This document shows, piece after piece, positions 51,701-60,900 of a DNA stretch of 64,000 nt; within the stretch, counting starts at the first letter, position 1, and each line of letters begins with the position of its first letter. The position numbers and the translations under genes are program-made. The stretch is taken from the NCBI RefSeq assembly GCF_037138995.1, contig NZ_JBAXHI010000009.1, positions 1 through 64,000 on the forward strand, in the 5' to 3' direction. This DNA comes from Chlorohelix sp037138995 (lineage in GTDB: Bacteria > Chloroflexota > Chloroflexia > Chloroheliales > Chloroheliaceae). The notes below the pieces were generated by a model. That model had not been told where the DNA came from. It saw nothing but the letters and a program-made list of their open reading frames with translations, and did not search any database.

Positions 51701-53100
51701 CGTGGCGGGAAAGCGCTCTTGGCTATGTTAATCCGGCTTTAACCAAACTGACAGGCTATTCCGCGCAAGAAATGACCGGCAAATCCCCGCTAGATTTTAC
51801 CCACCCGGATTACCGCCAGAAAGTGCGGGAAGCCCGGTGGCAGTGGTTTAACGGCAACACCGCCACTACTGAAAGCATTATTCTAACAAAAGACGGTTCA
51901 GAGAAATATGTTTCCATCACCGGCACACCTTTCTATAACAATGGCGAACTGACAGGAGTAATTACCGTACTCACCGACTTGACTGAACGGCGCAAAACCG
52001 AAGAAGCCTTGCGAAATAGCGAGCAGCTTTTGAGAACGGTGGTTTCAAACGCGCCGCTGATTCTGTTTGCCATAGATGCCAACGGTACGATCACTTTTGT
52101 GGATGGGAAAGCGCTTTCCTACTTCAATATCGAACCACAAAAGATTGTCGGACAAAATATCCGAGATTTAAAGGTATGTATCGGCGATTATGTTTTGAAT
52201 AAAATCAAAGGGGCTATAGAGCTGGCACTTGGCGGGGAAGTTGTTCATGGCATCGCCAACATTGGGGAGCGCTATTTTGAGGGGGTATATACGCCCATTA
52301 GTGACAAAGAGGGGCGCGTATCCGGCATAATTGGCTTGATTTCCAACATCACCGAGCGGATCGTAGCCGAAGAAAAACTCGCGAAAAGCCTAGAAATTGA
52401 ACAAGAATTGAATAATCAAAAATCGCTCTTTATCGCGACTGCCTCGCATCAGTTCCGCACCCCGCTCACCATCATCAACTCATCAACAGAACTGCTAGAG
52501 TATTACGGGCATAAATGGACGGAAGAACACAAGCAGGAGATATTCCAGCGCATCTATCTTGCGGTCTCCAATATGACCGAGCTAATGGAAGATGTGATGC
52601 TATTGAATAGGTCTGGCACAGGCAAAATGGAATACCACCCGATAAATATGGATTTCAGCCAGCTTTGCGCTAAAATATTGGAAGAAATTAAAATGAACCC
52701 TGACACGAACCGCCAATTCGACCTGCACATTGAGCCTGCGCCCGTCACAATACAGGGCGACCCCAAACTAATTCGGCATATTATTTCAAACCTAGTAAAC
52801 AATTCCATCAAATATTCGGCGGAAGGTAGCACGGTTCACTTCCGGTTAGGTTATGCGGCAAATAAAGTTTGGGTAGAAGTGAAAGATGAAGGTATTGGAA
52901 TACCGCCCGAAGATTTAAACCATCTGTTTGATGCTTTCTACCGGGCGAAAAACGCAACCAACTTCGAGGGAAGTGGACTTGGCATGACAATTGTAAAGAA
53001 GTGTCTGGAAGCCCATAACGGTAAAATAGAAATAGAAAGTGAATTGAACAAAGGCACCCTTTGCCGGGTAGAGCTACCGCTAGAACAACCCCAAGCCTAA
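48745..53100 (+). CDS. Cytoplasmic multi-PAS/GAF sensor histidine kinase
   Basis: A 1451-residue kinase with no transmembrane segment. Eight PAS units start at about residues 50, 160, 286, 413, 540, 667, 973 and 1093, with a GAF domain at about 796-965. HisKA holds His1235 in TASHQFRTPL. The HATPase domain (about 1340-1448) has NLVNNSIKY, KDEGIGIPP and GSGLGM. PAS3 and PAS4 are close tandem copies. PAS-borne cofactors or ligands would be sensed in the cytoplasm. It has no receiver of its own and no adjacent single regulator; the following hybrid sensor system may or may not be its partner. The start lacks a ribosome site and may be leaderless. Confidence 0.93.
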   Translation: MTQASHVIAQWLHKKNAKANEKPSMDNDVSPLQLTETGQQFNPTNPQPQSFNNAFFALNPDWTISYIDHQATPLFSKERAQLVGKNIWEECPDLAKTAAFTLFHKAVETGEPLSFEFQHPHLVTWFQFHLYPSQEGLSIYIHSIIELAKQAEEILSQFGQRFAKIFQTNPVAMAISTISDGRYWEVNESALKLVGYTREEMIGRTSVELGIWFDKNEREVMLQLMQAQGYVRGFEIKVQSSKGEIIHCLAYAEIIELDSEKYLLTMMSDITKRKQAEEALYASEARFKVIFEHAAVGIAVLRLADYSTYANPHLCEILGYSAEELSKMPYASYTYPKDFPAESKLVSRMLAGEIPNFTYQKRYVRKDGSLIWANTSFSITRNPDGSPNLIIGVIEDITTHKEAEKALRESEERFKIIFEQAAVGIILIQLDKHFAAANPRLCEMLGYTAEELSKMRTIDYTYPEDLPVERQLGEQMLAGEIPHFTYQKRYVRKDGSLLWANLSVSTTRNPDGKPKLIIGIVEDITALKQAQEELNRQQERRYNLLAENISDMVLVMNMMGKYSYISPSSKEVVGYAPEELIGQYSLDFTHPDDLHKAFDALKVSREQFNRYDSVLTRFRHKEGHYIWLEGTGQTRFSEETGEPIDFVGSLRDVTQRIVMETALRESEQRYRLLAENTVDVVIALSKKGKYLYASPSCERVVGYTSEELGRTWGKDLVHPHDIQLINVSVPSNRALENPYEPIVVRVRHKQGHYIWVEIDRVTAYSEETGEADSQIITWHDITARKKAENELYYRYEFEKLVANISSKLLMVNFESIDAEINQALAVIVQFLSLDRCQIYYYSDDLNYIIRAYECCKEGVPLLGKNNNVPVDLWAKALLKKGEAIRLNSLADLPPEANSFQALLEKGAIQSMVQLPLIIEQEVIGFISFETVTQQNAWSDNDMVLLKIVAEVFTSAFKHQKTKRDLIEQRDFAQLVMDNLGQGLSISWRESALGYVNPALTKLTGYSAQEMTGKSPLDFTHPDYRQKVREARWQWFNGNTATTESIILTKDGSEKYVSITGTPFYNNGELTGVITVLTDLTERRKTEEALRNSEQLLRTVVSNAPLILFAIDANGTITFVDGKALSYFNIEPQKIVGQNIRDLKVCIGDYVLNKIKGAIELALGGEVVHGIANIGERYFEGVYTPISDKEGRVSGIIGLISNITERIVAEEKLAKSLEIEQELNNQKSLFIATASHQFRTPLTIINSSTELLEYYGHKWTEEHKQEIFQRIYLAVSNMTELMEDVMLLNRSGTGKMEYHPINMDFSQLCAKILEEIKMNPDTNRQFDLHIEPAPVTIQGDPKLIRHIISNLVNNSIKYSAEGSTVHFRLGYAANKVWVEVKDEGIGIPPEDLNHLFDAFYRAKNATNFEGSGLGMTIVKKCLEAHNGKIEIESELNKGTLCRVELPLEQPQA

Positions 53101-53135
53101 ACTCTTATTTGTGTGTTGAAAAGTTAACCGAAATC

Positions 53136-53173
53136 GTGGAGTATTAAAAAAGAGGAATGCTATAATACTCTAC
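53136..53173. repeat. Inverted repeat GTGGAGTATTA / TAATACTCTAC
   Basis: Two 11-base arms with one G-T wobble flank a 16-base loop containing AAAAAAGAGGAATGC. It starts 36 bases after the kinase stop. It may be its terminator, though no long T-run follows. Confidence 0.5.
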
Positions 53174-53187
53174 GTGTACTGTTTTCG

Positions 53188-53270
53188 TAATTCGTGACCG
53201 CCACTGTTCGCTTTAATTCGTGTCATTTTTGAAAAACCCAGACCCAAAATTGGTGAGAGGTCACGAATTA
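53188..53270. promoter_or_regulatory. AATTCGTG repeat cluster: 12-bp inverted repeat plus one direct copy
   Basis: TAATTCGTGACC (53188-53199) and GGTCACGAATTA (53259-53270) are perfectly complementary. A further TAATTCGTG lies at 53214-53222. Together these look like three operator half-sites or a large stem-loop ahead of the hybrid-kinase operon. Confidence 0.55.
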
Positions 53271-53386
53271 GACCGAATACCTTCAGGCGCAAAAATTATA
53301 AAATCATACACCTCTGGATACCACCACAGAATATTTGGTACAATCTTTATCTACCACCCTATTAATTATTACGAGGTCTGTAGATT

Positions 53387-56300
53387 TTGAAAAAATGGTT
53401 TATTAGAAATAGCAAAAAATTTCTCTTTGTTTTGGTAATAATATTTATTTTACTTCTTTCATTAGGAGCAATAAATAGTTATATTCAAAACAGCTCTAAA
53501 AAATCCCCGCCTCAAGCCAACATGGGTATATTGGACTTATCTCAATGGGATTTCGATAAAGATGGCACCCTTAAACTTGATGGCGAATGGGAATTTTACT
53601 GGCATAAGCTTTTGCAATATGAAGATTTAAGCGGCGGGAAAATAAGCCCGGATATTATGGCAGAAGTTCCACACAACTGGAATTCTTACACCCTGAATAA
53701 TGAAAAGCTTCCGGGAGAGGGTTTTGCCACCTACAAACTGCATTTAAAAACTAATTTGTCTGCCGGACAACTTGGTAGTATCCGGGTTGACACCTTTTCA
53801 ACCGCCTATGTTTTGTATCTCAACGGCAATAAATTGGCATCAAATGGCACAGTAACCGCTATCAAAGAGCAAGCTATACCCCAATTCAAGCCGCTTTCGG
53901 CGGTTTTCCAAGCGCCGGGTAGCGAATTTGACCTTATCATCCAAGTTTCAAATTTCGATTATACGCGGGGAGGCTTCTGGTCTAGTATTAATTTGGGCAA
54001 CGTGGAAGGAATCAAAAACCTTCAGGAATCCATAACAAGGCAAGAATGGTTACTGTTAGGGTGTTTTTCTACTGTGGTTTTATATTCCTCTTGTTTGTTC
54101 CTACTCAGAAAAAGAATCAAAAATACCCTTGATGTTGCAATAAGCTGTGTACTATACATTATCTACACTGGCACATCTGGAGAATACCTTGTCGCAGGTC
54201 TTATACCAAACCAAAATTTTAAAATCCTAGTCTTTTTATGGTATTCATCTGCTAATTGGAGTCTATTCTGTCTAGTATTAGTAATAAACACACTATTTCC
54301 TGCAAGTTTTTCAAACACTGTGCTGAAGTTTATTTCCGTTATTCTGGCGAGCTTTACCTTGATTTATTTGCTTACGCCGGTAGCCTTTTTTTCACAATTT
54401 ACGGTCTATCAAAATATAGTCCAAGTATCAATAATTGGATACGCCTTGACGCTGTCTATAAGGGGCGCTTTGAAAAAACAACAAGGCGCTTTAATATATA
54501 CCGCAAGCCTTTTTCTGTTGCTAGGTACGTTTATTCATGACTTTTTGTGCTGGCAGAATTATATTAAAAGTGATTGGGGAGAAATACTATTTCTGGGTGT
54601 TTTAACGGTTTTGGTGACACAAATATACATACACGCCAGAAGATTTTCAAGCGCGTATCATGAACAAAACGCGGTGGTGGAAAGGCTTTCCTCATTAGAT
54701 AAACTTAAAGATGAATTTCTGGCAAATACCTCTCATGAGCTTCGCACTCCGCTAAATGCCATAATAACGCTTGCGGATGGGATGATGAAAGGGGCAGGTG
54801 GAGAAATCAATCAAAACCAAAGGAGCAACCTTTCCGTAATTTCCTCCAGTGGCAGAAGGCTTGCCGCACTGGTCAATGATATTTTGGATTATTCCAGAAT
54901 GAAGCATGGGGACATAAAGCTAAGACTCGCGTCGGTAAATATTCGGGTAGTGATAGAGAACGCCCTTAAGGTGTTAATCTATCTGGATAACAGCAATTCG
55001 GTACAACTCGAAAATGAAATCAGAGCGGACACTCCATTAATTCTAGCAGATGAAAATAGAGTGACCCAAATTATATATAACCTCATCGGTAACGCCGTCA
55101 AGTTTACTAGGCAAGGTTCTGTCCGAATAACCGCCAGAACTATTGGTGGGATGGTTGAAATTTGTGTAGCGGACACCGGACCCGGAATCCCGAAAAATAA
55201 ACAAACGGATATTTTCAAATCTTTTGAGCAAGCGGATTCTTCGCTAACGCGCAGCTATGAAGGAACGGGTCTTGGGCTTTCCATCACAAAACAACTGGTA
55301 GAGCTTCAAGGTGGCACAATCCGAGTTGAATCGGAACTCGGCAAAGGCGCAAAGTTTTTTTTCACGCTGCCTATTTCAAAAGAAAAAGCCGAAGCGGAAA
55401 GCGTTTATACACCCTTGCCTGAGCCGGAATCCCCCGCTGAAATTTTCGAGGAAATCCCGTTTAAGCTGGAAACCCGTAGAGCGCATATCCTGTTGGTAGA
55501 TGATAACGTCTCTAATCTTAAAGCAACCGCGACTATTCTAAAACTTAACGGCTATGCCATTACTGCCGTTACTAACGGCAAGGCTGCTTTGGAAGAAGCG
55601 AGAAAAGACCTATCCATTTCCGTTATGCTGCTAGATGTGATGATGCCGGGAATGTCAGGCTTCGAGGTTTGCAACGAAATCAGGAAGTTCAAAACCCTTT
55701 TTGATTTGCCGGTGCTTATGCTTACCGCCAGAACAGCAACACAGGATATAGTTAGGTGCTTTGAAGTCGGCGCGAACGATTTTCTACCAAAACCCTTTGA
55801 GTCGGAGGAACTTTTAGCAAGGGTAGGCACACTTATAGAGCTTAAAAAATCAGTGGACAAATCCATTGCCGCAGAAATATCTTTTCTACAAGCACAAATC
55901 AAACCACACTTCCTTTTCAACGCTTTAAGCGTTATTGGGTCGCTCACCACGCGCAACCCCGAAGAAGCCAGAAACTTGCTTGTCACTCTGGGCGAATACT
56001 TACGCAGCAGTTTTGATTTTGACAGTTCCGAAGAATTAATCCCGCTATCTAAAGAACTGGAACTGGTGAATGCCTATCTAACCATTGAAAAAGCCCGGTT
56101 CGGTAAGAGAGTAAATTTTGATTTGCAGTGTGAGGGAGTTCCGTATGTTAAAATCCCTAGATTGACGCTGCAACCGCTGGTTGAAAATTCCATCCGGCAT
56201 GGTAAATTTAATAGTGCCACAGTCGGCAATATCAGGCTAAAGATATGGGCAGCCGATAGCAAAGTTCATTTTGAGGTTAGCGATAACGGTATTGGGATAC

Positions 56301-56479
56301 CAGAGAACCTGATTGAAAATTTACTTGATGTTAATGGCACTTCTAGAGGGGTGGGCTTAAAGAACATCAACAAGCGTTTGGTGAAGTATTATGGAAGTGG
56401 GCTTTCTATTAAAAGTGTTATGAATCAAAACGCTTGCGTATCATTTTCTATACCGTTTTATCAGGAAAAAGTACAATGA
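53387..56479 (+). CDS. Dual-kinase hybrid sensor: 7TMR-DISM, HisKA-HATPase, receiver, LytS-type kinase
   Basis: An N-terminal signal anchor (about 10-30) is followed by a DISM-like extracellular beta domain (about 46-205: WDFDKDGTLKLDGEWEFYW, VPHNWNSY, GFATYKLHL), then about seven membrane helices (220-425). His450 in TSHELRTPLN begins HisKA, and a first HATPase domain ends near 665. A receiver follows with Asp705/706, Asp750 and Lys802. A second, LytS-type kinase has His841 in QIKPHFLFNAL and its own HATPase (about 920-1028). The start is a TTG ten bases after GAGG. It overlaps the BTAD regulator gene as ATGA, its evident partner. Signal unknown. Confidence 0.92.
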   Translation: MKKWFIRNSKKFLFVLVIIFILLLSLGAINSYIQNSSKKSPPQANMGILDLSQWDFDKDGTLKLDGEWEFYWHKLLQYEDLSGGKISPDIMAEVPHNWNSYTLNNEKLPGEGFATYKLHLKTNLSAGQLGSIRVDTFSTAYVLYLNGNKLASNGTVTAIKEQAIPQFKPLSAVFQAPGSEFDLIIQVSNFDYTRGGFWSSINLGNVEGIKNLQESITRQEWLLLGCFSTVVLYSSCLFLLRKRIKNTLDVAISCVLYIIYTGTSGEYLVAGLIPNQNFKILVFLWYSSANWSLFCLVLVINTLFPASFSNTVLKFISVILASFTLIYLLTPVAFFSQFTVYQNIVQVSIIGYALTLSIRGALKKQQGALIYTASLFLLLGTFIHDFLCWQNYIKSDWGEILFLGVLTVLVTQIYIHARRFSSAYHEQNAVVERLSSLDKLKDEFLANTSHELRTPLNAIITLADGMMKGAGGEINQNQRSNLSVISSSGRRLAALVNDILDYSRMKHGDIKLRLASVNIRVVIENALKVLIYLDNSNSVQLENEIRADTPLILADENRVTQIIYNLIGNAVKFTRQGSVRITARTIGGMVEICVADTGPGIPKNKQTDIFKSFEQADSSLTRSYEGTGLGLSITKQLVELQGGTIRVESELGKGAKFFFTLPISKEKAEAESVYTPLPEPESPAEIFEEIPFKLETRRAHILLVDDNVSNLKATATILKLNGYAITAVTNGKAALEEARKDLSISVMLLDVMMPGMSGFEVCNEIRKFKTLFDLPVLMLTARTATQDIVRCFEVGANDFLPKPFESEELLARVGTLIELKKSVDKSIAAEISFLQAQIKPHFLFNALSVIGSLTTRNPEEARNLLVTLGEYLRSSFDFDSSEELIPLSKELELVNAYLTIEKARFGKRVNFDLQCEGVPYVKIPRLTLQPLVENSIRHGKFNSATVGNIRLKIWAADSKVHFEVSDNGIGIPENLIENLLDVNGTSRGVGLKNINKRLVKYYGSGLSIKSVMNQNACVSFSIPFYQEKVQ

Positions 56480-57597
56480 TTAAAGCTATTGTTGTTGATG
56501 ACGAATGGCTTACGCTGGAAGAAATAAAAGATTTGGTTAATGCCACCGGATTTATTCGGGTGGGGAAAACCTACGAGAACCCGCTGATTGCTTTAGCGGA
56601 AGCAGCTACCAGCAAAGCCGAAGTTGCCTTTATTGATATTGAAATGCCCGAAATGGACGGAATTACGCTTGGCGAGAAATTACTCGAAATTAATCCGGCG
56701 CTCCATATTGTATTTATCACCGCTTATAATCAGTATGCCATACAAGCTTTCGAAATTAATGCCCTCGATTATATTTTGAAGCCTGTAAATACAGAGCGGT
56801 TTAATAAAATGACCCAAAGGCTAAAAATTGCAAGAAGCAACAAAGCGCTACAAGTTGGGGTATCGCTAAAAATCAAGTGCTTTGACCGACTTGTGGTTAG
56901 TATTGGAGATAAGGAAGTAAAATGGAAACGCTCCAAAGCCGAAGAGTTGTTCGCATTCTTGCTAATACACCAAAATGAAAGAATTCATAAAGATACCATC
57001 ATTGAACAACTCTGGTCCGAGTATGAGCCGAATAAAGCCACGCCAATTTTACAAACCTCTGTCTGCAAGATTAGGAATATTTTTGCGTCTTTCGCAAGAA
57101 ACAAGGTAGCGCTCGAATTTTCGGGGGGCTGCTATTGCCTCAAAATAGACGAGTGTGAGTGCGATTATTTTGAAGTGGTAAAAGCTCTGGACAGGTTTCA
57201 GAAAGAGGACAACGCTACTTACAGCGCAATAGAAAAAGCAGCCAGCTTATATAAGGCTGGTCTCCTTACGCAACATGGCTACCATTGGGCTATTGATAAG
57301 GGAGAAGATTTAAAAAACAGGCTATATCAGACTTTAAAATACCTTGCCGAATATTATGCTTCAATTAGCGATAATGAAGACGCAATCAGCATTCTAGAAA
57401 AGCTCCTGATTTTAACGCCACACGATGAAGAAAGCAACAATAAATTGCTTGAAGCCTATGCCAAAAGCAATAAAAGGTCTGCCATTATAAAACACTTCCA
57501 ATGGCTCGAAAGAGTCTTAAAAAACGATTATGATATGACACCCGCAGCTTCCACTAGCAAGCTTTTTCAAAAGCTGTGTCAAGAAAAATACAAGTGA
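56476..57597 (+). CDS. Response regulator with receiver, winged helix and BTAD domain (SARP-like)
   Basis: The receiver (1-120) has Asp8/Asp9, phosphoacceptor Asp54 in FIDIEMPEMDG, and LKPV. An OmpR/SARP-type winged helix (about 135-235) contains KWKRSKAEELFAFLLIHQNERIHKDTIIEQLW. A helical BTAD domain (about 245-370) ends the protein and is typical of transcription activators. The frame extends upstream to 56434, but the ATG at 56476 overlaps the kinase stop and has AGGA upstream. The phosphate donor is most likely the LytS-type module of the preceding kinase, since LytTR-type receivers pair with it; that is inference. Confidence 0.92.
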   Translation: MIKAIVVDDEWLTLEEIKDLVNATGFIRVGKTYENPLIALAEAATSKAEVAFIDIEMPEMDGITLGEKLLEINPALHIVFITAYNQYAIQAFEINALDYILKPVNTERFNKMTQRLKIARSNKALQVGVSLKIKCFDRLVVSIGDKEVKWKRSKAEELFAFLLIHQNERIHKDTIIEQLWSEYEPNKATPILQTSVCKIRNIFASFARNKVALEFSGGCYCLKIDECECDYFEVVKALDRFQKEDNATYSAIEKAASLYKAGLLTQHGYHWAIDKGEDLKNRLYQTLKYLAEYYASISDNEDAISILEKLLILTPHDEESNNKLLEAYAKSNKRSAIIKHFQWLERVLKNDYDMTPAASTSKLFQKLCQEKYK

Positions 57598-57621
57598 ACA
57601 CTTCATTACGAACGCAAACAA

Positions 57622-57646
57622 CCCCGCATTATGCCGGGATTTTATT
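57622..57646 (+). terminator. Terminator of the hybrid-kinase operon
   Basis: CCC(C)GCA pairs with TGC(C)GGG around TTA, followed by ATTTTATT. It begins 25 bases after the regulator stop. Confidence 0.65.
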
Positions 57647-57816
57647 CAGGGTAGCTTCTGCACTTTTGAGTTGTAGCTCAAGTCTTACTATGTAGTCACT
57701 TAAGGGCTGCTCATGCTTGTCGAGTATATTTTCCAAGTGTTTCAGAATGGTGGCTTGTTCCAGCCTTTGAGTTTGGCTTCAAGAAATAAATTTATGATTT
57801 ATTCTTTAGTGTCCAT
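57629..57816 (-). pseudogene. Decayed small helical-protein gene
   Basis: Minus strand: GAGGAAAAGA precedes an ATG (57814-57816) that runs only MDTKE before a stop. After an in-frame FLEAKLKG stretch, a second frame stays open to a TAA at 57629. It reads LEQATILKHLENILDKHEQ, then PLSDYIVRLELQLKS and AEATLNKIPA, a coiled-coil-like helix with coding character. One nonsense codon and one frameshift would explain it. A chance frame is possible because the stretch is only about 60 codons. Confidence 0.4.
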
Positions 57817-57864
57817 TCTTTTCCTCAAACTTATTACCCTAGAGATTGAGTAAATACAAGCAAA

Positions 57865-57898
57865 AACCTCCCCTTCCCTAGCAAGAAAAAGGGAGGTT
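57865..57898 (-). terminator. Terminator of the NHL protein gene
   Basis: AACCTCCC pairs with GGGAGGTT, enclosing CTT-rich and AAG-rich arms that extend the stem. On the minus strand it ends in TTTTT. It is nearly identical to the terminator at 61386-61414. Confidence 0.85.
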
Positions 57899-57912
57899 AT
57901 GCTTCTATTAAA

Positions 57913-60900
57913 CTAGCCCGCGGCTGCCGTTACCGTCAGAATGTTCACCTGAGTAAACTCCGAGCGGTTGCCGTAACCTACGACTGAGTATGAACCGGAC
58001 AGCCCGGCGGTATTTACCACGATGGTAACTTCTCCGTTGGCGTTGGCGCGGGGTAAGCCTAGGCTCACACTCGTGCCATCAGGACCCGTGTACCACAACG
58101 AGACAAACTCGTCCGCCAAGAAGCCCGTCTGCACGATGCTGACTTTCTCGCCCGCATTCGCGCTTACGGCTGCGCCCGGTTGTACCTCGCCTTTGGTCTC
58201 ATTGCTGTTACCTTCGGCGGAACCGTAAACAAAGAGTTCGTGGTTGCTGAAAAGGCTCTTGCCGCCTCTGGTTGCGTCATCGAACACCAAGTTATAGCGC
58301 ACATCGATTTGAGTTCCCGCAACCGCGCTGATATTCGGGCGGAACACCAACGTGCCATGCGCCTCTTTGCCTCCCTCGATGGTCGGCAGCTTAATCGTTA
58401 CGGTGGTAGTGGTCACTTGAGTAACCCACACGCCTGAAGTTGCGCCCTCTTCCAAGTAGCCCACGTCCAGCCCTTGCGGTACTGGCATAGAGATTACGAG
58501 ATTGCTCGCGCTACCCGCCCCGATGTTCTTCACCTTGAAGCTGAAGGAAACAAGGTTCTCAAGATTGGTGTCCACCACCCGATCGGGGTTAACCCGGAGT
58601 TGAGGCACCAAATCGGCGGGATGGGCTACGACAACCTCATTTCCGCCAGGAGGAGGAGTATTTGCCGTACAGGCGCCATAGCACACCACCCGGTTGTTGT
58701 CGCCATCGGCTATGAAAAGGCTGCCGTCCAGCGGTGATAGCGCTACCCCATAGGACTGATACAAACTGTCGGCGGTGGGGGGGTTTGGCTTATCTTTGGT
58801 AGTAAAAACCCCGCCCTGACCCCACACGCCATCGGCATCGGGCCCATCTGTCCACAAACCCGTGGGAGCAGGGTAGTGCAACGCTCGGTTGTTACCCCAT
58901 TCAACCACATAGAGACTGCCGTCATCCGCCAGAGTTATTCCATAGGGTTTGCTTAAGGTATTTATGCCGGGAGTACTGCCTCTGTTATAGCCGTGATCGG
59001 TAAAGTTTGCCTGCCCGTACACCCGTGTGGCTTCGGCATCGTTAGCCGGCACACCTGAACTGTCAGCCGGGAAGAATAGCACCCGGTTGTTGAGGTTATC
59101 AGCCACATAGAGATTGCCGCTCGCGTCCACCGCTACCCCATAGGGAAGGTATAAGCTCGTGGGACCGTAAGTAGGGACATTGGTACGATTGGCGCCACCA
59201 CCCGCAAAAGTTGCCTGCCCGTACACCCGGTCGGCGGTGTTAGAGATGCCGCTGTAGTACAACACCCGGTTGTTGCTGGAATCAGAGATAAAGATGCCGC
59301 CAGAGGCAATCGCTATAGAGTCGGGTTGGTTTAGGGTTTGTGCGCCTATCCCGCCCTTGTTCGCGTCACCGGTGGTATAAGCGTCCTTCTGCCCGTACAC
59401 CCGGGTAGCGTGCTGCGCCGGTATGCCAGAACTATCAGCCGGGAAGAACAGCACCCGGTTATTGCCGGTATCAGCTACATACATGCTGCCGTCCGAAGTG
59501 AATGCCATACCGATGGGACCGGACAGGCTATCATCACTGGGGGTACCGGGGGTACTGCCGTTATTTTCTGTGTTGGCGGCAAAACTCCCGCTCTGCCCCC
59601 ACACAGCGCTGGCAGTGGTTGAACCTGCCGTATAGCGCAGCACCCGGTTATTGTTGGAATCGGCAATGAAAACGCTGCCATCTGGGGCGACTGCTACCCC
59701 ACGCGGGACGTTCAGGCTGTCGGTGTTGGGAGCAAAAAAGAGCCATGTGGTATAACTGCCGCCCTGCCCGTACACCCGGTCGGCGTTGGGTCCATCAGCA
59801 GACGGATTCGCGGCGTAGTGCAGCACCCGGTTGTTGTTGTAATCCGCCACATAGAGGCTGCCGTCTGAGGCAACTGCTACTCCTACGGGACTACTTAGGG
59901 TGGATTGGGTTGTACCGGAATTATTTCCGGTCATGTTTGTCTGCCCGTACACCCGGTCGGCGGTAGTTGACCCTGACGGATAGTGCAACACCCGGTTATT
60001 GCCGCCCTGATTGGGAATGGCATTATCCGCCACAAAGAGGCTGCCGTCTGAGGCTAACGCTATTCCGGTGGGCTGCCACAGGCTGTCATTGGTGGGATTG
60101 CCGGAGTTGGAGCCGTTGTTCGGATTGCCGCTGGTTCCATCCGGCTGCCCGTAAATTCGGTTGGGGGTGAAATCGACCGTCCCGCCCGTATTGTAAACAG
60201 GGAAGCGCAGCACCCGGTTGTTGCCGTCAGATACATAGATGCCGTTCGAATCTACCGCTACCCCACCAGGATGGAACATGTTGGTGGCGGCGACGGGAAA
60301 GGAAATTTTGGTGGTAAACGAACTGCCGGTGTCCCCCTGCCCATACACTCGCGTGGCGGTGGTGGAGGTGCCGCTGTAGTACAGCACACGGTTGTTGTAG
60401 GTATCCGCGATGTAGATGCCACCCGCAACTACCGCTACCCCACTGGGCTGCCATAGGCTGTCGGCGGAGGGAGTATTGCCGTTCCCTCGGTTATAACTTC
60501 TGGTGGTATAATCCGCTTGCCCATACACTCGCGTGGCGGTGGTGGAGGTACCGCTATAGTACAGCACGCGGTTGTTGTAGCTATCCGCGATGTAGATGCC
60601 GTCCGAGGCAACTGCTACTCCGACGGGATAGTCTAGGCTGTCCTGACTCACGCCGCCCTTGTTATACGCAAAGGTGCTAAAACTGCCGCCCTGCCCGTAC
60701 ACCCGGTCGGCGGTAGTTGACCCTGACGGGTAGTGCAGCACCCGGTGATTTTGATAATCCGCCACATAGATGCCGCCGTCTGAGGCAACTGCTACTCCGG
60801 CTGGATTGTACAGGTTGTCGGCGGTTCGCGCGACATTGTTTTCTTGATTGGCGGTAAAATCGCCTACCTGCCCGTACACCCGCGTGGCAGTGGTAGAGGG

